Counted from the first letter of the stretch, positions 35,512 through 47,227 are shown. The stretch is DNA of 64,000 bases from Bacillota bacterium (GCA_023420115.1 JAEZWR010000026.1:62001-126000); one strand, 5' to 3'. Translations and numbers: made by a program. The notes: generated by a model from the letters alone, not told the origin.

Positions 35512-38500
35512 TTAAACATCCATAACCTTTTCTTCGTTCTTGCGTTCCCTAATTTCACTCATAACCTGCTCAACATTATCTAGGAGCTCTTTGTTTTCCT
35601 CACAAACAGGGACTGGGGTAATCTTACGATAGTGAGATAAACCTGTACCAGCAGGGATGAGATTACCGATGATAACATTTTCCTTTAGACCGATAAGCTT
35701 ATCTTTCTTACCCTTAACTGCCGCATCAGTTAATACACGAGTTGTCTCTTGGAACGAAGCTGCCGATAAGAAAGAGTCGGTTGCCAAAGAGGCTTTTGTA
35801 ATTCCCAAGAGAATTCTTGTTCCCTCCGCAATTTGTTTGCCATTTGCTTCGGCTTCTGCATTAGCATCTTGGAAATCATAAATATCTACCAGACTTCCTG
35901 TAGGTAGCATTGTATCACCTGGGAAATCAATACGAACCTTTCTCATCATCTGACGTGTAATAATCTCTATGTGCTTGTCGTTAATCTCAACGCCGTTGTT
36001 CATATACACTTTAACAACTTCTGCGATGATATATCTTTGTACACCTATAACACCTGAAACCTTCATGATGTCGTGAGGATTAATTGAACCGTCAGTAATA
36101 AGATCTCCAGCCTTTATATGGTCTCCATTATCAACAAGTAGCTGTGCACCATATCCCACCTGATATGTAATTGCAAGTCCGTCACTTGAAGTAATTGTGA
36201 TCTCACGCTTACGTTTCGTTGCAGAATCTGCAATGCTGATTGTTCCGTCAATTTCAGCCATAACAGCCTGCCCCTTTGGTCTTCTAGCTTCAAATAGCTC
36301 TTCTACACGGGGAAGACCCTGTGTAATATCGTCATTTGAAGTAGCAATACCACCTGTATGGAAAGTACGCATCGTAAGCTGTGTACCTGGTTCACCGATA
36401 GACTGAGCGGCCATAATACCAACTGCCTCACCGATTATTACTGGCTCTGCGTTGGCAAGGTTCAGACCATAGCACTTAGCACAGACACCATGTTTAGCAC
36501 AACAAGTAAGTACTGAGCGAATATGAACAGCTGTTATTCCAGCAGCCTCAATTCTGTCAGCAATATCAGCTGTAACTAAGGTATTTCGTGCTGCAATAAC
36601 TTCACCAGTTTCAGGATCAAGAACATCTTTGCCGATGTATCGTCCCATAATTCTATCTCTTAGAGTCTTAAGTATACGGCGACTCTCACCCTTGCCACCA
36701 GCAGTTATCTCAGTTACTTCGAAACTTTCTTCTGTACCACAATCATCTTCATATACGATTATATCCTGAGCAACATCGACTAGACGACGAGTCAAATAAC
36801 CAGAGTCAGCAGTCTTAAGAGCAGTATCCGAAAGAGCCTTACGGGCACCGTGCGAAGAAATAAAGAACTCAAGCACGTTCATACCTTCACGCAGGTTAGA
36901 CTTAATTGGAATTTCAATTGTTCTACCTGATGTCGCAGACATGTTACCACGCATACCAGCAAGCTGTTTAATCTGAGCCATGCTACCACGAGCACCAGAT
37001 TTACTCATGATATTAATTGGGTTATATTCTGACAATGAATTCTCAAGTGCCTTTGTTATAGCATCCGTTGTTTCAACCCAAACTTTAATTGAAGCCTCGC
37101 GTCTTCCCTCTTCATTCATCAGACCACGCTGATGCTGACGCTTGATAAAGTCAATCCTTTTTTCGGCTTCCTGTAAGTATTGTTCCTTAATATCAGGAAC
37201 AACCATGTCAAAGATACCTATTGAAATACCGCCTCTAGTTGAATATTTATATCCTAGGCTCTTCACTCTATCAAGTATCTGACTTGTATTGGAAATACCT
37301 ACCACAGCGATACAGCGCTCAATTATCTTACCTAACTGCTTCTTGCCAACAAGGAAATCGCATTCAAGCTTGCAAATATTTTCTTCTTTGCTGCGATCAA
37401 CATATCCTAAGTTCTGTGGCATCACTTCATTGAAAATGAAGCGTCCGAGAGTTGATTCGATAATTGCAGTATATTCCTTGCCATTGAATTCGACAGTTCT
37501 ACGAACTTTAATCTTGCAATGGAGCTCTAGCTTATGTTCGTTATAAGCTAACATAGCTTCGTCAAGATCTGTGAATACCTTTCCCTCGCCCTTTTCACCT
37601 GATCTCTCCATGGTTAGGTAATAACAGCCAAGTACCATATCCTGAGAAGGTACTGTAACTGGTTTACCATCCTGAGGTTTGAGTAAATTGTTAGCTGCGA
37701 GCATTAGGAATCTCGCCTCTGCCTGAGCCTCTGCGGATAGAGGGAGGTGAATTGGCATCTGGTCACCGTCAAAGTCAGCGTTAAATGCCGTACAGCTCAG
37801 TGGGTGAAGTTTAATTGCTCTTCCCTCAACTAAGATTGGCTCAAATGCCTGTATACCAAGTCTGTGGAGTGTTGGAGCACGGTTAAGAAGAACTGGATGG
37901 TCCTTGATTACCTCTTCCAAAATATCCCATACGTCATCAGTAGCACGCTCTACATATCTCTTAGCTGCTTTGATATTTTGTGCTAAGCCCTGCTCAACAA
38001 GTCTCTTCATTACAAAAGGTTTGAATAGTTCGATCGCCATTTCTTTTGGTAGACCACACTGATGCATCTTGAGCTCAGGTCCTACAACAATAACGGAACG
38101 ACCAGAGTAGTCAACACGCTTACCTAAAAGATTCTGACGGAAGCGACCCTGTTTACCTTTAAGTAAATCTGACAAAGATTTTAAAGGTCTATTACCGGCA
38201 CCGGTTACAGCTCTACCACGTCTTCCATTATCAATGAGAGAGTCTACAGCTTCCTGAAGCATTCTCTTCTCATTTCTAATAATGATTGATGGTGCACCCA
38301 AAGTAATCAATTTATGAAGTCTATTATTTCTATTAATAACTCGACGATATAAATCATTGAGGTCTGATGTAGCAAACCTACCACCGTCGAGCTGAACCAT
38401 TGGTCTTAACTCTGGTGGCAAAACAGGGACAACATCCAAAATCATCCATTCCGGACGATTGCCAGACTTCATGAAACTCTCTACAACTTCGAGTCTCTTA

Positions 38501-39123
38501 ATAATTCTAAGTCTCTTCTGTCCACTGGAATTAGTTAATTCACCTCTTAATTCTGCCGCGAGTTGCTCAACATTGATATTCTCAAGAAGCGTCTTAACTG
38601 TTTCTGCACCCATACCAGCTTTGAAACTATTTCTACCATATTCTCTCTGAGCCTCACGGAACTCACGTTCAGTGAGTATATCCATATATGAAAGACCAGT
38701 TTCGCCTGGGTCAGTAACAATATAGTCAGCAAAGTAAAGCACACGCTCAAGCATACGCGGAGATAGATCCAAAATAAGACTCATACGACTTGGTATACCT
38801 CTGAAATACCATATATGAGATACAGGAGCCGCCAATTTAATATGACCCATTCTCTCACGTCTTACTTTTGCCCTTGTAACTTCAACGCCACAGCGGTCAC
38901 ATACAATGCCACGATACCTAATTTTCTTATACTTTCCACAGTGACACTCAAAATCTTTTGAAGGTCCAAAAATTCTCTCACAGAAAAGACCATCTCTCTC
39001 TGGTTTAAGTGTTCTATAGTTAATTGTTTCTGGTTTCTTAACTTCACCATGAGACCATTCTAAAATCTTCTCCGGCGAAGCAAGATTAATTGCAATATGT
39101 TCAAAATTATTTAATTCTGCCAT
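35512..39123 (-). CDS. rpoC: DNA-directed RNA polymerase beta' subunit
   Basis: Core RNA polymerase subunit. The N-terminal zinc cluster ([23 protein letters not shown]) is intact, as are the switch/rudder region and the catalytic Mg motif NADFDGDQM. The second zinc site ([12 protein letters not shown]) and trigger-loop sequence ([10 protein letters not shown]) are also present. At 1203 residues it has the standard low-GC Gram-positive length without the large lineage inserts. It lies 110 bases after rpoB, a longer gap than usual, which contains a mini-hairpin element. Confidence 0.99.
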   Translation of the reverse strand: MAELNNFEHIAINLASPEKILEWSHGEVKKPETINYRTLKPERDGLFCERIFGPSKDFECHCGKYKKIRYRGIVCDRCGVEVTRAKVRRERMGHIKLAAPVSHIWYFRGIPSRMSLILDLSPRMLERVLYFADYIVTDPGETGLSYMDILTEREFREAQREYGRNSFKAGMGAETVKTLLENINVEQLAAELRGELTNSSGQKRLRIIKRLEVVESFMKSGNRPEWMILDVVPVLPPELRPMVQLDGGRFATSDLNDLYRRVINRNNRLHKLITLGAPSIIIRNEKRMLQEAVDSLIDNGRRGRAVTGAGNRPLKSLSDLLKGKQGRFRQNLLGKRVDYSGRSVIVVGPELKMHQCGLPKEMAIELFKPFVMKRLVEQGLAQNIKAAKRYVERATDDVWDILEEVIKDHPVLLNRAPTLHRLGIQAFEPILVEGRAIKLHPLSCTAFNADFDGDQMPIHLPLSAEAQAEARFLMLAANNLLKPQDGKPVTVPSQDMVLGCYYLTMERSGEKGEGKVFTDLDEAMLAYNEHKLELHCKIKVRRTVEFNGKEYTAIIESTLGRFIFNEVMPQNLGYVDRSKEENICKLECDFLVGKKQLGKIIERCIAVVGISNTSQILDRVKSLGYKYSTRGGISIGIFDMVVPDIKEQYLQEAEKRIDFIKRQHQRGLMNEEGRREASIKVWVETTDAITKALENSLSEYNPINIMSKSGARGSMAQIKQLAGMRGNMSATSGRTIEIPIKSNLREGMNVLEFFISSHGARKALSDTALKTADSGYLTRRLVDVAQDIIVYEDDCGTEESFEVTEITAGGKGESRRILKTLRDRIMGRYIGKDVLDPETGEVIAARNTLVTADIADRIEAAGITAVHIRSVLTCCAKHGVCAKCYGLNLANAEPVIIGEAVGIMAAQSIGEPGTQLTMRTFHTGGIATSNDDITQGLPRVEELFEARRPKGQAVMAEIDGTISIADSATKRKREITITSSDGLAITYQVGYGAQLLVDNGDHIKAGDLITDGSINPHDIMKVSGVIGVQRYIIAEVVKVYMNNGVEINDKHIEIITRQMMRKVRIDFPGDTMLPTGSLVDIYDFQDANAEAEANGKQIAEGTRILLGITKASLATDSFLSAASFQETTRVLTDAAVKGKKDKLIGLKENVIIGNLIPAGTGLSHYRKITPVPVCEENKELLDNVEQVMSEIRERKNEEKVMDV

Positions 39124-39207
39124 TTAAGTTTTCTCCTAGATCGCAGAGATGATAAACACCTCATTATTTTACTTAGTTATATTTACCTATTGGAGCTAGC
39201 TCTTTTT

Positions 39208-39226
39208 TACAAAAGCACAGCCGTGC
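39208..39226 (-). repeat. Mini-hairpin/T-run element, copy 5, between rpoB and rpoC
   Basis: Minus strand GCAC-GGCT-GTGC then TTTTGTA, eight bases after the rpoB stop. It could act as a weak attenuator or processing site between the two genes. Confidence 0.5.
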
Positions 39227-39233
39227 AGTACTT

Positions 39234-42200
39234 TTATAAAATCGACTGCTCCTCTTCATCTGCGACAGAATCAGGACCTGTTTCGCTATATCCTACTGCG
39301 GCAAGAGCATCCTCGCTCTCAACATTCACGCCCTCATCAAAATTACCTATCAGACTGCGCAAATGATTCAGGTCATAATTTTGTGTCTCATCATCATCGT
39401 CTTCACTGATTGTCACTTCTTCATCCTGCATATAAATGCGGACATCCAAGCACAGTGACTGTAACTCTTTGACCAAGACCTTGAACGATTCTGGAATTCC
39501 ACTCTCTGGGATATTCTTACCTTTGACGATCGCTTCGTATGTCTTGGTTCTTCCTGTAACATCGTCAGACTTTACAGTCAACATTTCCCTAAGCGTATAT
39601 GCTGCACCATATGCCATCAAAGCCCAAACTTCCATCTCACCGAAGCGCTGTCCACCGAACTGAGCCTTACCACCTAGTGGCTGCTGAGTTACTAATGAAT
39701 ATGGACCTATTGATCTAGCGTGGATCTTATCATCAACTAAGTGAGCTAATTTCAGATAGTACATGATACCGATCGTAATTCTATTTTCAAAAGGTTCACC
39801 AGTTCTACCATCATACAATATAGCCTTACCATCTTCTTCAATTCCAGCAAGTTTGAAGGCCTCACTGACATCTTGCTCGGTTGCTCCATCAAATACTGGT
39901 GTAGCAACCTTCCAACCAAGCTGTCTAGCAGCTCTTCCCAAGTGAACTTCAAGAACCTGACCAATATTCATTCGAGACGGAACGCCTAGTGGATTAAGAA
40001 CGATATCAAGTGGTGTACCATCTTCTAAGAAAGGCATGTCCTCTTCTGGGAGAATACGTGAAATAACACCCTTATTACCATGTCGACCAGCCATCTTATC
40101 ACCTACTGAAATTTTGCGTTTCTGGGCGACATAGACACGTACCAATTTATTTACACCATGTTTGAGTTCATCATCATTCTCTCTATTGAAGATCTTAATA
40201 TCTACAACAACACCAGATTCACCGTGTGGAACTCTCACTGATGTATCGCGAACTTCTCTGACCTTTTCACCAAAAATAGCTCTGTAAAGTCTTTCTTCTG
40301 GTGTTAGCTCTGTTTCACCCTTAGGTGTTACCTTACCGACTAAGATATCTCCAGAGTGAACCTCTGCACCTAGTCTGATAATACCCATTTCATCAAGGTC
40401 TTTCATCGCAGAATCACCGACGTTGGGAATTTCGCGTGTAATCTCTTCTGCTCCGAGTTTAGTATCCCTAGCTTCGCACTCATATTCTTCAATATGAATT
40501 GAGGTATATACATCGTCTCTAACTAATCTTTCATTCAGAAGAACGGCGTCCTCATAGTTATAACCTTCCCATGTCATAAATCCAATAAGGACATTCTTAC
40601 CCAGGGCAACCTCGCCATTATCAGTTGATGGTCCATCTGCTATCGTATCCCCAGCCTTTACTACATCACCGATATTGACCAATGGTCTTTGGTTTATACA
40701 AGTATTTTGGTTAGAACGCTGATACTTAATTAACTTATATTCGTCTATACCATTGTCACTTTCTCTTCTAATGACAATCAAGTCACCAGCGACAAGTTCA
40801 ACTCGTCCTGAATTCTTGGCAATAATACATACACCAGAGTCTCTCGCCGCTCTATATTCCATACCCGTTCCAATGATAGGGGCTTCAGCCTTAACTAGAG
40901 GAACTGCCTGACGTTGCATGTTTGAACCCATAAGAGCACGGTTAGCATCGTCATTTCCTAGGAATGGAATTAATGATGTAACAACAGAAACAAGCTGTTT
41001 AGGTGAAACGTCCATCAAATCAACTCTTGAAGGATCAACCTGTAGGAACTGGTCTAGCCAACGGACTGTTACTTTATTAGCTACGAAACGACCCTCTTCA
41101 TCCAAGGGTTCATTAGCCTGAGCAATATAGTAATTATCTTCGACGTCAGCGGTCATGTACCTTACTTCGTTGGTAACGACGCCCTTCTCCTTGTCATAAA
41201 GACGGAATGGAGTCTCAATGAAACCATACTCATTGACCTTCGCATAACTTGCCAAAGAGTTAATCAAACCGATATTTGGACCTTCTGGTGTTTCGATTGG
41301 ACACATACGACCGTAATGTGAAGTATGAACGTCACGGACTTCAAAGTTTGCTCTATCACGTGATAGACCACCCGGACCAAGGGCAGATAAACGACGTTTA
41401 TGAGTTAGTTCGGCGAGCAGGTTAGGCTGATCGAGGAACTGAGAAAGCTGTGATGAGCCAAAAAATTCCTTAACGGCCGCAGAAATAGGTCTCGCATTAA
41501 CAATATGCTGTGGCATTGCATTGTCAATTTCAGGTAATGAACCCATTCTTTCGCGAGCCACTCTCTCCATACGAGAAAAACCAATTCTAATTTGATTCTG
41601 TAAAAGCTCACCAACTGAACGCACCCTACGGTTACCGAGATGATCAATATCGTCCTTGTGTCCAACACCATATGGTAACCCAACAAGGTAGCTAATACTT
41701 GCGATAATATCTTCTACTGTCAGATGTTTCGGTTGTAATTCAGAATGACGTCTATGAAGAATTTCCTGAAGTGCTACAACCTTATCGGGATATTCTCCTA
41801 CCATTAGCTGTTCAACAACCTCATTGAGGACTGACAAACGAACTCTCTCATTTATTCTACACTCGACGAAATCAATCTTATCTACTATTTCATCACCGAG
41901 AACTGATCTGAGATAAACATCAGCTCGTACTCTATTATTAGAAACAACTCGCAATGCAACGGGGCTCTCAACGATTCTTTCGCCAATATAAGTGATAGGG
42001 AAAACCTTAACTTCATTTATACCGGCATTCTGCACAGCCTCAGCCTGTTCTTTTGTTATGAACTGCCCTTTCTCAAGAATAAGTTCGCCGTCATCTGTAA
42101 CAACATTTTCAGCACACTTATGGCCAGTTATACGGTCATGCAAGGCGAGTTTCTTATTCAACTTATAGATACCGACACGAGCCAAGTCATAGCGTCTTGG

Positions 42201-42986
42201 ATCAAAAAGCATACTATTCAGCAAGCTCTCAGCACCTTCAACAGAAATTGGCTCACCTGGACGCAACTTGCGATAAAGTTCAAGCAAGCCCTCGTCTCTA
42301 TTACGGCAAGTATCTTTCTCTAAAGTGGCAAGAATTTTCTCATCATCACCAAAAGTATTAATAATCTCTTCATTAGTTCCAAAACCTAAGGAACGCAAGA
42401 ATACAGTTAGAGGGAATTTTCTTGTACGGTCTATTCTTATATAAATAACACCGTTTGCATCAACTTCATACTCTATCCAAGCACCTCTATTTGGTATGAT
42501 CTGTCCGCCCCATACTTGACGTCCGGTCTTCTTATCAACATCTTCAGAAAAATAAGCACCTGGAGATCTGACAAGCTGACTGATGATTACTCTCTCAGCA
42601 CCATTAATAATAAATGTGCCATTCTCAGTCATAATCGGGAAATCACCGATAAAAATTCTTTGCTCCTTAACTTCATTGGTTCTCTTGTTAAACAAACGAA
42701 CCTTAATTTTAAGGGGAGCAGCATAGTTAACGTCCTTCTCTTTGCTCTCGCTCAATGTGTGAACAGGATTCTCTAGATCAAAAGTTTGATCAGAGAAGGT
42801 CAATTCAATATCTCCACTGAAATCAGTAATTGGACTCATGTCGTCCAAAACTTCTTTCAAGCCATCTTTGAGAAACCATTGATATGAATCTTTCTGAATC
42901 TCAAGAAGATCCGGGATATCGATGACCTCATGCAGTTTAGAGTAGGACATTCTCTGTGTCCTTCCGTACTGTACGGGATGCACCAT
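39234..42986 (-). CDS. rpoB: DNA-directed RNA polymerase beta subunit
   Basis: Core polymerase subunit, 1250 residues, with a normal Firmicute layout. The rifampicin-binding region reads [21 protein letters not shown] followed by LSALGPGG: residues equivalent to E. coli D516, H526 and S531 are sensitive-type, while the Pro equivalent to 520 is Leu. Other conserved blocks include [32 protein letters not shown] and [19 protein letters not shown]. The C-terminal acidic tail (EDDDDE...VADEEEQS) is longer than in Bacillus. RBS GAGGTG. Upstream is an AraC regulator gene rather than rplJL. Confidence 0.99.
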   Translation of the reverse strand: MVHPVQYGRTQRMSYSKLHEVIDIPDLLEIQKDSYQWFLKDGLKEVLDDMSPITDFSGDIELTFSDQTFDLENPVHTLSESKEKDVNYAAPLKIKVRLFNKRTNEVKEQRIFIGDFPIMTENGTFIINGAERVIISQLVRSPGAYFSEDVDKKTGRQVWGGQIIPNRGAWIEYEVDANGVIYIRIDRTRKFPLTVFLRSLGFGTNEEIINTFGDDEKILATLEKDTCRNRDEGLLELYRKLRPGEPISVEGAESLLNSMLFDPRRYDLARVGIYKLNKKLALHDRITGHKCAENVVTDDGELILEKGQFITKEQAEAVQNAGINEVKVFPITYIGERIVESPVALRVVSNNRVRADVYLRSVLGDEIVDKIDFVECRINERVRLSVLNEVVEQLMVGEYPDKVVALQEILHRRHSELQPKHLTVEDIIASISYLVGLPYGVGHKDDIDHLGNRRVRSVGELLQNQIRIGFSRMERVARERMGSLPEIDNAMPQHIVNARPISAAVKEFFGSSQLSQFLDQPNLLAELTHKRRLSALGPGGLSRDRANFEVRDVHTSHYGRMCPIETPEGPNIGLINSLASYAKVNEYGFIETPFRLYDKEKGVVTNEVRYMTADVEDNYYIAQANEPLDEEGRFVANKVTVRWLDQFLQVDPSRVDLMDVSPKQLVSVVTSLIPFLGNDDANRALMGSNMQRQAVPLVKAEAPIIGTGMEYRAARDSGVCIIAKNSGRVELVAGDLIVIRRESDNGIDEYKLIKYQRSNQNTCINQRPLVNIGDVVKAGDTIADGPSTDNGEVALGKNVLIGFMTWEGYNYEDAVLLNERLVRDDVYTSIHIEEYECEARDTKLGAEEITREIPNVGDSAMKDLDEMGIIRLGAEVHSGDILVGKVTPKGETELTPEERLYRAIFGEKVREVRDTSVRVPHGESGVVVDIKIFNRENDDELKHGVNKLVRVYVAQKRKISVGDKMAGRHGNKGVISRILPEEDMPFLEDGTPLDIVLNPLGVPSRMNIGQVLEVHLGRAARQLGWKVATPVFDGATEQDVSEAFKLAGIEEDGKAILYDGRTGEPFENRITIGIMYYLKLAHLVDDKIHARSIGPYSLVTQQPLGGKAQFGGQRFGEMEVWALMAYGAAYTLREMLTVKSDDVTGRTKTYEAIVKGKNIPESGIPESFKVLVKELQSLCLDVRIYMQDEEVTISEDDDDETQNYDLNHLRSLIGNFDEGVNVESEDALAAVGYSETGPDSVADEEEQSIL

Positions 42987-43044
42987 ATTTTCACCTCGTT
43001 GTTCTAATCTAGCTCAAGTCGCTAATAATAATTAAATTTAAAGT

Positions 43045-43064
43045 GCAAAAAAGCCCTTCGCGGG
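43045..43064 (-). repeat. Mini-hairpin/T-run element, copy 6, upstream of rpoB
   Basis: Minus strand CCC-GCGAA-GGG-C then six T, 59 bases before the rpoB ATG. As oriented it would stop read-through from the AraC gene, or act within the rpoB leader. The gap 42987-43302 otherwise shows only A/T-rich sequence and copy 7. Confidence 0.55.
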
Positions 43065-43200
43065 ACAACTTATGAAGCCCTTTCCCACTGAGCTTATTGC
43101 CACAATTTTGTCAATCTTAGCAATATATTTTTTATTTAAAATAATTCAGATATGGACTTTTTTAATTAACGGTATTTTTTCGCCAAATTGCGAAAATGAG

Positions 43201-43226
43201 AAAAGCTCGGAGAAGCTTTTTTCTAC
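43201..43226. repeat. Mini-hairpin/T-run element, copy 7 (likely terminator)
   Basis: AAAAGCT-CGGAGA-AGCTTTT then TTCTAC: a 7-bp stem. With A and T on both sides it can terminate in both directions, 77 bases after the AraC gene stop. Confidence 0.6.
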
Positions 43227-43302
43227 TTTTTGTCAGACGATATTTTTGTAAACTTTTTGTAAACCAGCAAGGAAATTGAACGTACTATGAGCAAAAACCA
43301 CC

Positions 43303-45345
43303 CTATTTATTATTCTTCCTATACTCACCTGGCGTCATCTTATATTCATTCTTAAAAAGGGTATAAAAATATGCACTGTTCTCCATCCCAATCGACTTAC
43401 AAATCTCCTGATGAGAAAGCTCCGTCTCAAGAAGAAGCTTCTCGGCCTCCTTAAGTCTCATATTATTAATATATGAAGTAACTGACATCGACATATTATC
43501 TTTAAAAATTCTCCCTAAATATTCACTATTCAAATCAAGCTTACTAGCCACAAGTTTCAAAGACAGGTTCGGATTAGCAAGCTCTTCACGGCAAATCTTC
43601 TTAACCTTTTCAACAAGAGAAAGAGCCCTACTCAGCTTCTTCTCATATTTCTCTTTACTATACTTAAGAACCTTTTCCTTGACCTCTGATTTAACCTCAT
43701 CGAGTGTCACCTTACTGACATCACTTAAGTCCTTATAATTTGCCCCTTCACTCATTTCACGCTCAAGAAGCAGAAGTTCTCTTTCGAGCTTCAATCCCAG
43801 AGGAATCGCCCGATACTTGGTCAAACAATTCACCCAACGGTCAAGAAGTCCATCAATCTCATCTAGCAAATGCTCGTAATCCATCTCAAGCAAAGTTTTC
43901 AAGGAAAAATCATCTTCTTCAATCGTATTCTTTAGTCTCTCAATCTCGCTTTCGTCAACAATCTTGGAACTCGAAGCAGTAGAAAAAAACTTGTCCAAGA
44001 GCATTAGTTCCTGCAAATTCAAATTCGCCCTATAAAAATCTTCTTGACTAAGGAGCTTACCGCTCAGGTAAATACGACGCCCCACGCTAGATAACTCACT
44101 CAAAACAAGTTCCAAATTACTATCCGCACAAAGCAAAATATAAAAGTTCGCAAACTCAAAAACACTCAGCAACTTACTCTGAGGTAGACTCTCACAATTC
44201 TCAATAATCAGGAGCCTATTCGCCCCGTTTGCACTCACAAGGCGCAGATCCTCCGCCGTCCCACGATTCTCAATAAGTCGCAAATAAGCCATCCGCTTCG
44301 TCAAATCAATCACAAAATCATCAAGATTCAAGTTCCCATCAGACTTATTCCTCGCAGCCAAGAAATCAAGACTCTTCGCAAAAGGCTTAATAATCGCCCT
44401 AAAAGCCCAAACAAAACTCGGTATAGTCACAAGCATCACTAGGGCAAAAATCAGCATAATCCTCGATCCCAGTGCCCTTATCTCATCGTTAACCGTCCTC
44501 GCAGGCACCATATAACACAAATATAAATTACTATTCTCAATCTTATCCGAGAAAATACAATAATCACGAGTAGAAAAAAGCACTCCCGCGTTTTTTCGCA
44601 ACTCAATCTCCCGCCTCTCCAACGAACCCACAAGTTTCTCAAGCTCCAAATTCACCTTTTCTGCCTCAGCATTCAGCAGAAAATATTCCAAATCATCTTG
44701 CATAAGAAAGGAGATCGCATCACCAGTAGAAAAAAGCTTTGCCAAGTTGCTCGGGTCAATATTCAACACAAGACACATATTGTTATCACTTTGAATCATC
44801 GTGCTCAAAACATTTGAAGAATCGAGGCTCAAGTCACGGAAAACCCAGATGGGCTTTTTTGTACCAGTCCTATCTTCTGAATTGGCTACACCACCTGGAG
44901 TAAGTTTCAAATAATCGAATACATTTTTATCGCGAAAATCCTCGAAGTCCGCACTGAAATATTGCTCATCGCTACTGTAAACAAATTTATCATTAAAATT
45001 CAAAATGTATGCTGATTTCAAAAAGGAACCCGACGCAACAAAACTGGCGAGCTCCCTCTGCGCCTGAATTCGATCGTAATTTTTCAGCTTACTAGATTTC
45101 AGCCTGACAATATTCGGAGAAGTCATAAGAGTAATACCACTTTGGCGCAACTCACGCATCAGATTATGCAAAATAGACGACTGCCTACCGATTGTTTCAT
45201 TGATAACTTGCTGCTCCCTTTGATTACTAACAATTTTAAATTGACTTAAATATAAAAAGGCAACCAAAACCAAAAGCCCATAAAAAAAGAGCAAAAATCC
45301 AGCAAATAATCTATTTATTCTCTGTTCAACACCTAATTTTTTCAT
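43303..45345 (-). CDS. Membrane-bound AraC family regulator
   Basis: 680 residues: TM1 about 12-34, an extracellular sensor region about 35-290, TM2 about 293-315, a cytoplasmic linker, and a C-terminal AraC DNA-binding domain about 578-680 (NLSLKLVASKLDLNSEYLGRIFKDN, SHQEICKSIGMENSAYFYTLFKNEYKMTPGEYR). Such YesN-like regulators sense extracellular sugars or peptides and control an adjacent transporter. Here the iron-type ABC operon is divergent, so it is the likely target. The gene contains two sense copies of the mini-hairpin element (44569-44590, 44725-44746), each encoding LFST in the extracellular region. Confidence 0.9.
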   Translation of the reverse strand: MKKLGVEQRINRLFAGFLLFFYGLLVLVAFLYLSQFKIVSNQREQQVINETIGRQSSILHNLMRELRQSGITLMTSPNIVRLKSSKLKNYDRIQAQRELASFVASGSFLKSAYILNFNDKFVYSSDEQYFSADFEDFRDKNVFDYLKLTPGGVANSEDRTGTKKPIWVFRDLSLDSSNVLSTMIQSDNNMCLVLNIDPSNLAKLFSTGDAISFLMQDDLEYFLLNAEAEKVNLELEKLVGSLERREIELRKNAGVLFSTRDYCIFSDKIENSNLYLCYMVPARTVNDEIRALGSRIMLIFALVMLVTIPSFVWAFRAIIKPFAKSLDFLAARNKSDGNLNLDDFVIDLTKRMAYLRLIENRGTAEDLRLVSANGANRLLIIENCESLPQSKLLSVFEFANFYILLCADSNLELVLSELSSVGRRIYLSGKLLSQEDFYRANLNLQELMLLDKFFSTASSSKIVDESEIERLKNTIEEDDFSLKTLLEMDYEHLLDEIDGLLDRWVNCLTKYRAIPLGLKLERELLLLEREMSEGANYKDLSDVSKVTLDEVKSEVKEKVLKYSKEKYEKKLSRALSLVEKVKKICREELANPNLSLKLVASKLDLNSEYLGRIFKDNMSMSVTSYINNMRLKEAEKLLLETELSHQEICKSIGMENSAYFYTLFKNEYKMTPGEYRKNNK
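44569..44590 (-). repeat. Mini-hairpin/T-run element, copy 8, inside the AraC gene
   Basis: Minus strand CGC-GGGA-GTG-C, six T, CTACT. Read in the gene frame it gives AGVLFST near residue 258. The same core sequence as copy 3. Confidence 0.65.
44725..44746 (-). repeat. Mini-hairpin/T-run element, copy 9, inside the AraC gene
   Basis: Minus strand CTT-GGCA-AAG-C, six T, CTACT, the clearest match to the consensus but with an A/T-rich stem. In frame it gives LAKLFST near residue 203. Confidence 0.7.
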
Positions 45346-45430
45346 CCATGTCTACTCGCTTTGGCTTCGATCTATTATCTGTTTGCGTTTACAGTTCAGG
45401 GTTACTTTTCTTTATATATTCTTGAATTTA

Positions 45431-45538
45431 TTCGCGTACTTATTTGCTTACTTGTTCTTATACTTGTTCTCGTATTTATTCTTATATTTATTCTTATATT
45501 TATCCTCGTACTTATTCGCGTATTTATCTTTGTACACT
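45431..45538. repeat. Degenerate 12-bp tandem repeat, about nine units
   Basis: Units of the type TTC(G/T)(C/T)(G/A)TA(C/T)TTA follow each other without gaps, two central copies (45479-45502) being identical. It fills part of the 646-base divergent region 45346-45991 between the AraC gene and the ABC operon. All three plus-strand frames stay open across it only because the unit has no stop and a length divisible by three; no gene is inferred. Copy 10 of the mini-hairpin element and a promoter-like region occupy the rest. Confidence 0.8.
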
Positions 45539-45773
45539 CTTGCTATATATACTCTCTATATGTACTTTATATTTTTCTTTTACTACATATATGAGTGCTA
45601 ACTTCTTCGTACATAAACTCTTACTTCTTCATATATAAGCGCACACATCTAATATTGGCATTCATTTATATATCAGTTTTAGTTTATCCTTATTAAATTA
45701 ACTTTTCCTTTATATGCACACTTTTATCCAAAGTGAAAATGCCAAGATTCAAAGTTGCGATGATTTGTAAATC

Positions 45774-45793
45774 GCACGGGGTGCTTTTTCGTA
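45774..45793 (+). repeat. Mini-hairpin/T-run element, copy 10
   Basis: GCAC-GGG-GTGC then five T and CGTA, a perfect 4-bp stem, about 200 bases before the ABC operon. Confidence 0.5.
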
Positions 45794-45931
45794 GCAAGAT
45801 CCTAATACTTTTTTCGCCCTTTCCTAGACTTTTTTCCCAGTTTCGCGCATCCATACCCTGCAATAAAATAGCAAAGCCTTATTCAATTTGTCTACTTTGC
45901 CCTATTTGTCGATTTTTTAAACATATTCTTT

Positions 45932-45961
45932 CTGTCAATTTGTCAGTTGTCACAATAGAAT
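45932..45961 (+). promoter_or_regulatory. Candidate promoter/operator of the iron-type ABC operon
   Basis: CTGTCA (45932-45937) and TAGAAT (45956-45961) are 18 bases apart. TGTCA occurs three times at 7-8 base spacing (45933, 45941, 45948), which could be a regulator half-site series. It ends 30 bases before the start codon. Confidence 0.3.
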
Positions 45962-45991
45962 GTTAACAAATATTTTAGGAGGAAGCTAGAA

Positions 45992-47086
45992 ATGAAGAAA
46001 TTTTGTTTCAGTGATCGAAAAGTTATGAAGAGGACATTGGCTTTTGCGATGGCAGCTTGTTGCTTGCCCTTGTTCTTGGGTTCTTGTGGTAACAAAGAGG
46101 ACAAGTCAGCTGGTCAATCAGTTGAGAGCAAGGACGAAAAAGTCGAGGCCAACAGTTCTAACAAAATGCAAGTTATGCTTTATTCTTCTTTAAAAGAGGA
46201 TCAATTGGCAGCTATCAAGAAGGGTTTCACAGAGGCTCATCCAGAGATCGCTATGGACTACTACGCAGCTGGTACTGGTAAGGTGCTCACCAAGATTGCT
46301 ACAGAGCAACAATCAGGTCAAGTTGCAGCTGACTTAATTTGGGTAGGCGATCCTTCAAACTATTTGAGTTTTAAGGACAAGGGTATGTTAGAGGCATACG
46401 AGTCACCAGAAGCCAAGACGATAAGTGAAAAGTTCAAGGATAAAGATAATCTCTATTGCGGTGCCAGACTTGTTGTTATGGGTATTTCATATAACACCAC
46501 AAATGTGACTGGTGATGAGATTCCTAAGAATTGGCAAGATTTGACCAAAGAAGAATTCAAGGGTCAATTGGTTATGAGTGATCCAGCCGAGGCAGGTACA
46601 ACCTTATATGCTGTTGCTGGTTTAGTTGATAATCCAAACTATGGCTGGGATTTCTTTGAGAAGTTAAAGGAAAATGGCATGGAATTAGAGTCTGGTACTT
46701 CATCAACAATTAACAAGGTTGGTGCTGGTGCTTATAAGGCTTGTATCGGTGTTGACTACGTCACCCACACTCTCGAGAATCAAGGTTCTCCTATTTCTTT
46801 CGTCTATCCAGAAAAAGATCTAATCGCTGTGTCTTCTCCTATCGCTCTAATGAAGGGTTCACCAAATCCAGATGCAGGTAAGTTACTCTATGACTTCATT
46901 CTTTCAGAAGGTGGTCAAAAGATCTTAGCTGAGAATCAAGCTACACCAATTCGCCCAGGTGTTGAACTAGCCGAAGGTGCTTTGGACGCTGAGGAAATTG
47001 CTAAGAGAGCTTTGGAAGTTGATGATCAAAAATTAATCGATGGTAAGCAAGAGATTTTAGACAAGTTTGACTCATACTTCAGATAA
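45992..47086 (+). CDS. ABC transporter substrate-binding lipoprotein, iron(III)-type (FbpA/AfuA-like)
   Basis: Extracellular receptor: N-terminal signal with lipobox LGSC (Cys about 31), then the periplasmic-binding fold of the Fe(III)/2-aminoethylphosphonate/spermidine group (LYSSLKEDQLAAIKKGFTEAHP, GTGKVLTKIATEQQSGQVAADLIWVGDP, SPNPDAGKLLYDFILSEGGQ). Iron is the commonest substrate of this branch, but phosphonates and sugar phosphates are also bound, and the ligand residues cannot be settled by eye. RBS AGGAGG. First gene of the operon, followed by a terminator hairpin that may raise its expression above the rest. Confidence 0.85.
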   Translation: MKKFCFSDRKVMKRTLAFAMAACCLPLFLGSCGNKEDKSAGQSVESKDEKVEANSSNKMQVMLYSSLKEDQLAAIKKGFTEAHPEIAMDYYAAGTGKVLTKIATEQQSGQVAADLIWVGDPSNYLSFKDKGMLEAYESPEAKTISEKFKDKDNLYCGARLVVMGISYNTTNVTGDEIPKNWQDLTKEEFKGQLVMSDPAEAGTTLYAVAGLVDNPNYGWDFFEKLKENGMELESGTSSTINKVGAGAYKACIGVDYVTHTLENQGSPISFVYPEKDLIAVSSPIALMKGSPNPDAGKLLYDFILSEGGQKILAENQATPIRPGVELAEGALDAEEIAKRALEVDDQKLIDGKQEILDKFDSYFR

Positions 47087-47227
47087 GATTCGGGTGATTT
47101 CAGATAAGGTTAGACAAGGTTTAAATAAGGTTTAAACAAGGTTTGGATAAGATTCACTTGGAGCTAGACTACACAGAATCTTAAACTTAGATAAATCTTG
47201 CTTAACTGAAGTTATATAAAAATTAAA

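Noticed and set aside
45361..45638. Three overlapping plus-strand open frames rich in Leu, Ile, Tyr and Phe
   Set aside because: They arise from the stop-free 12-bp tandem repeat, which opens all frames. No RBS and no domain.
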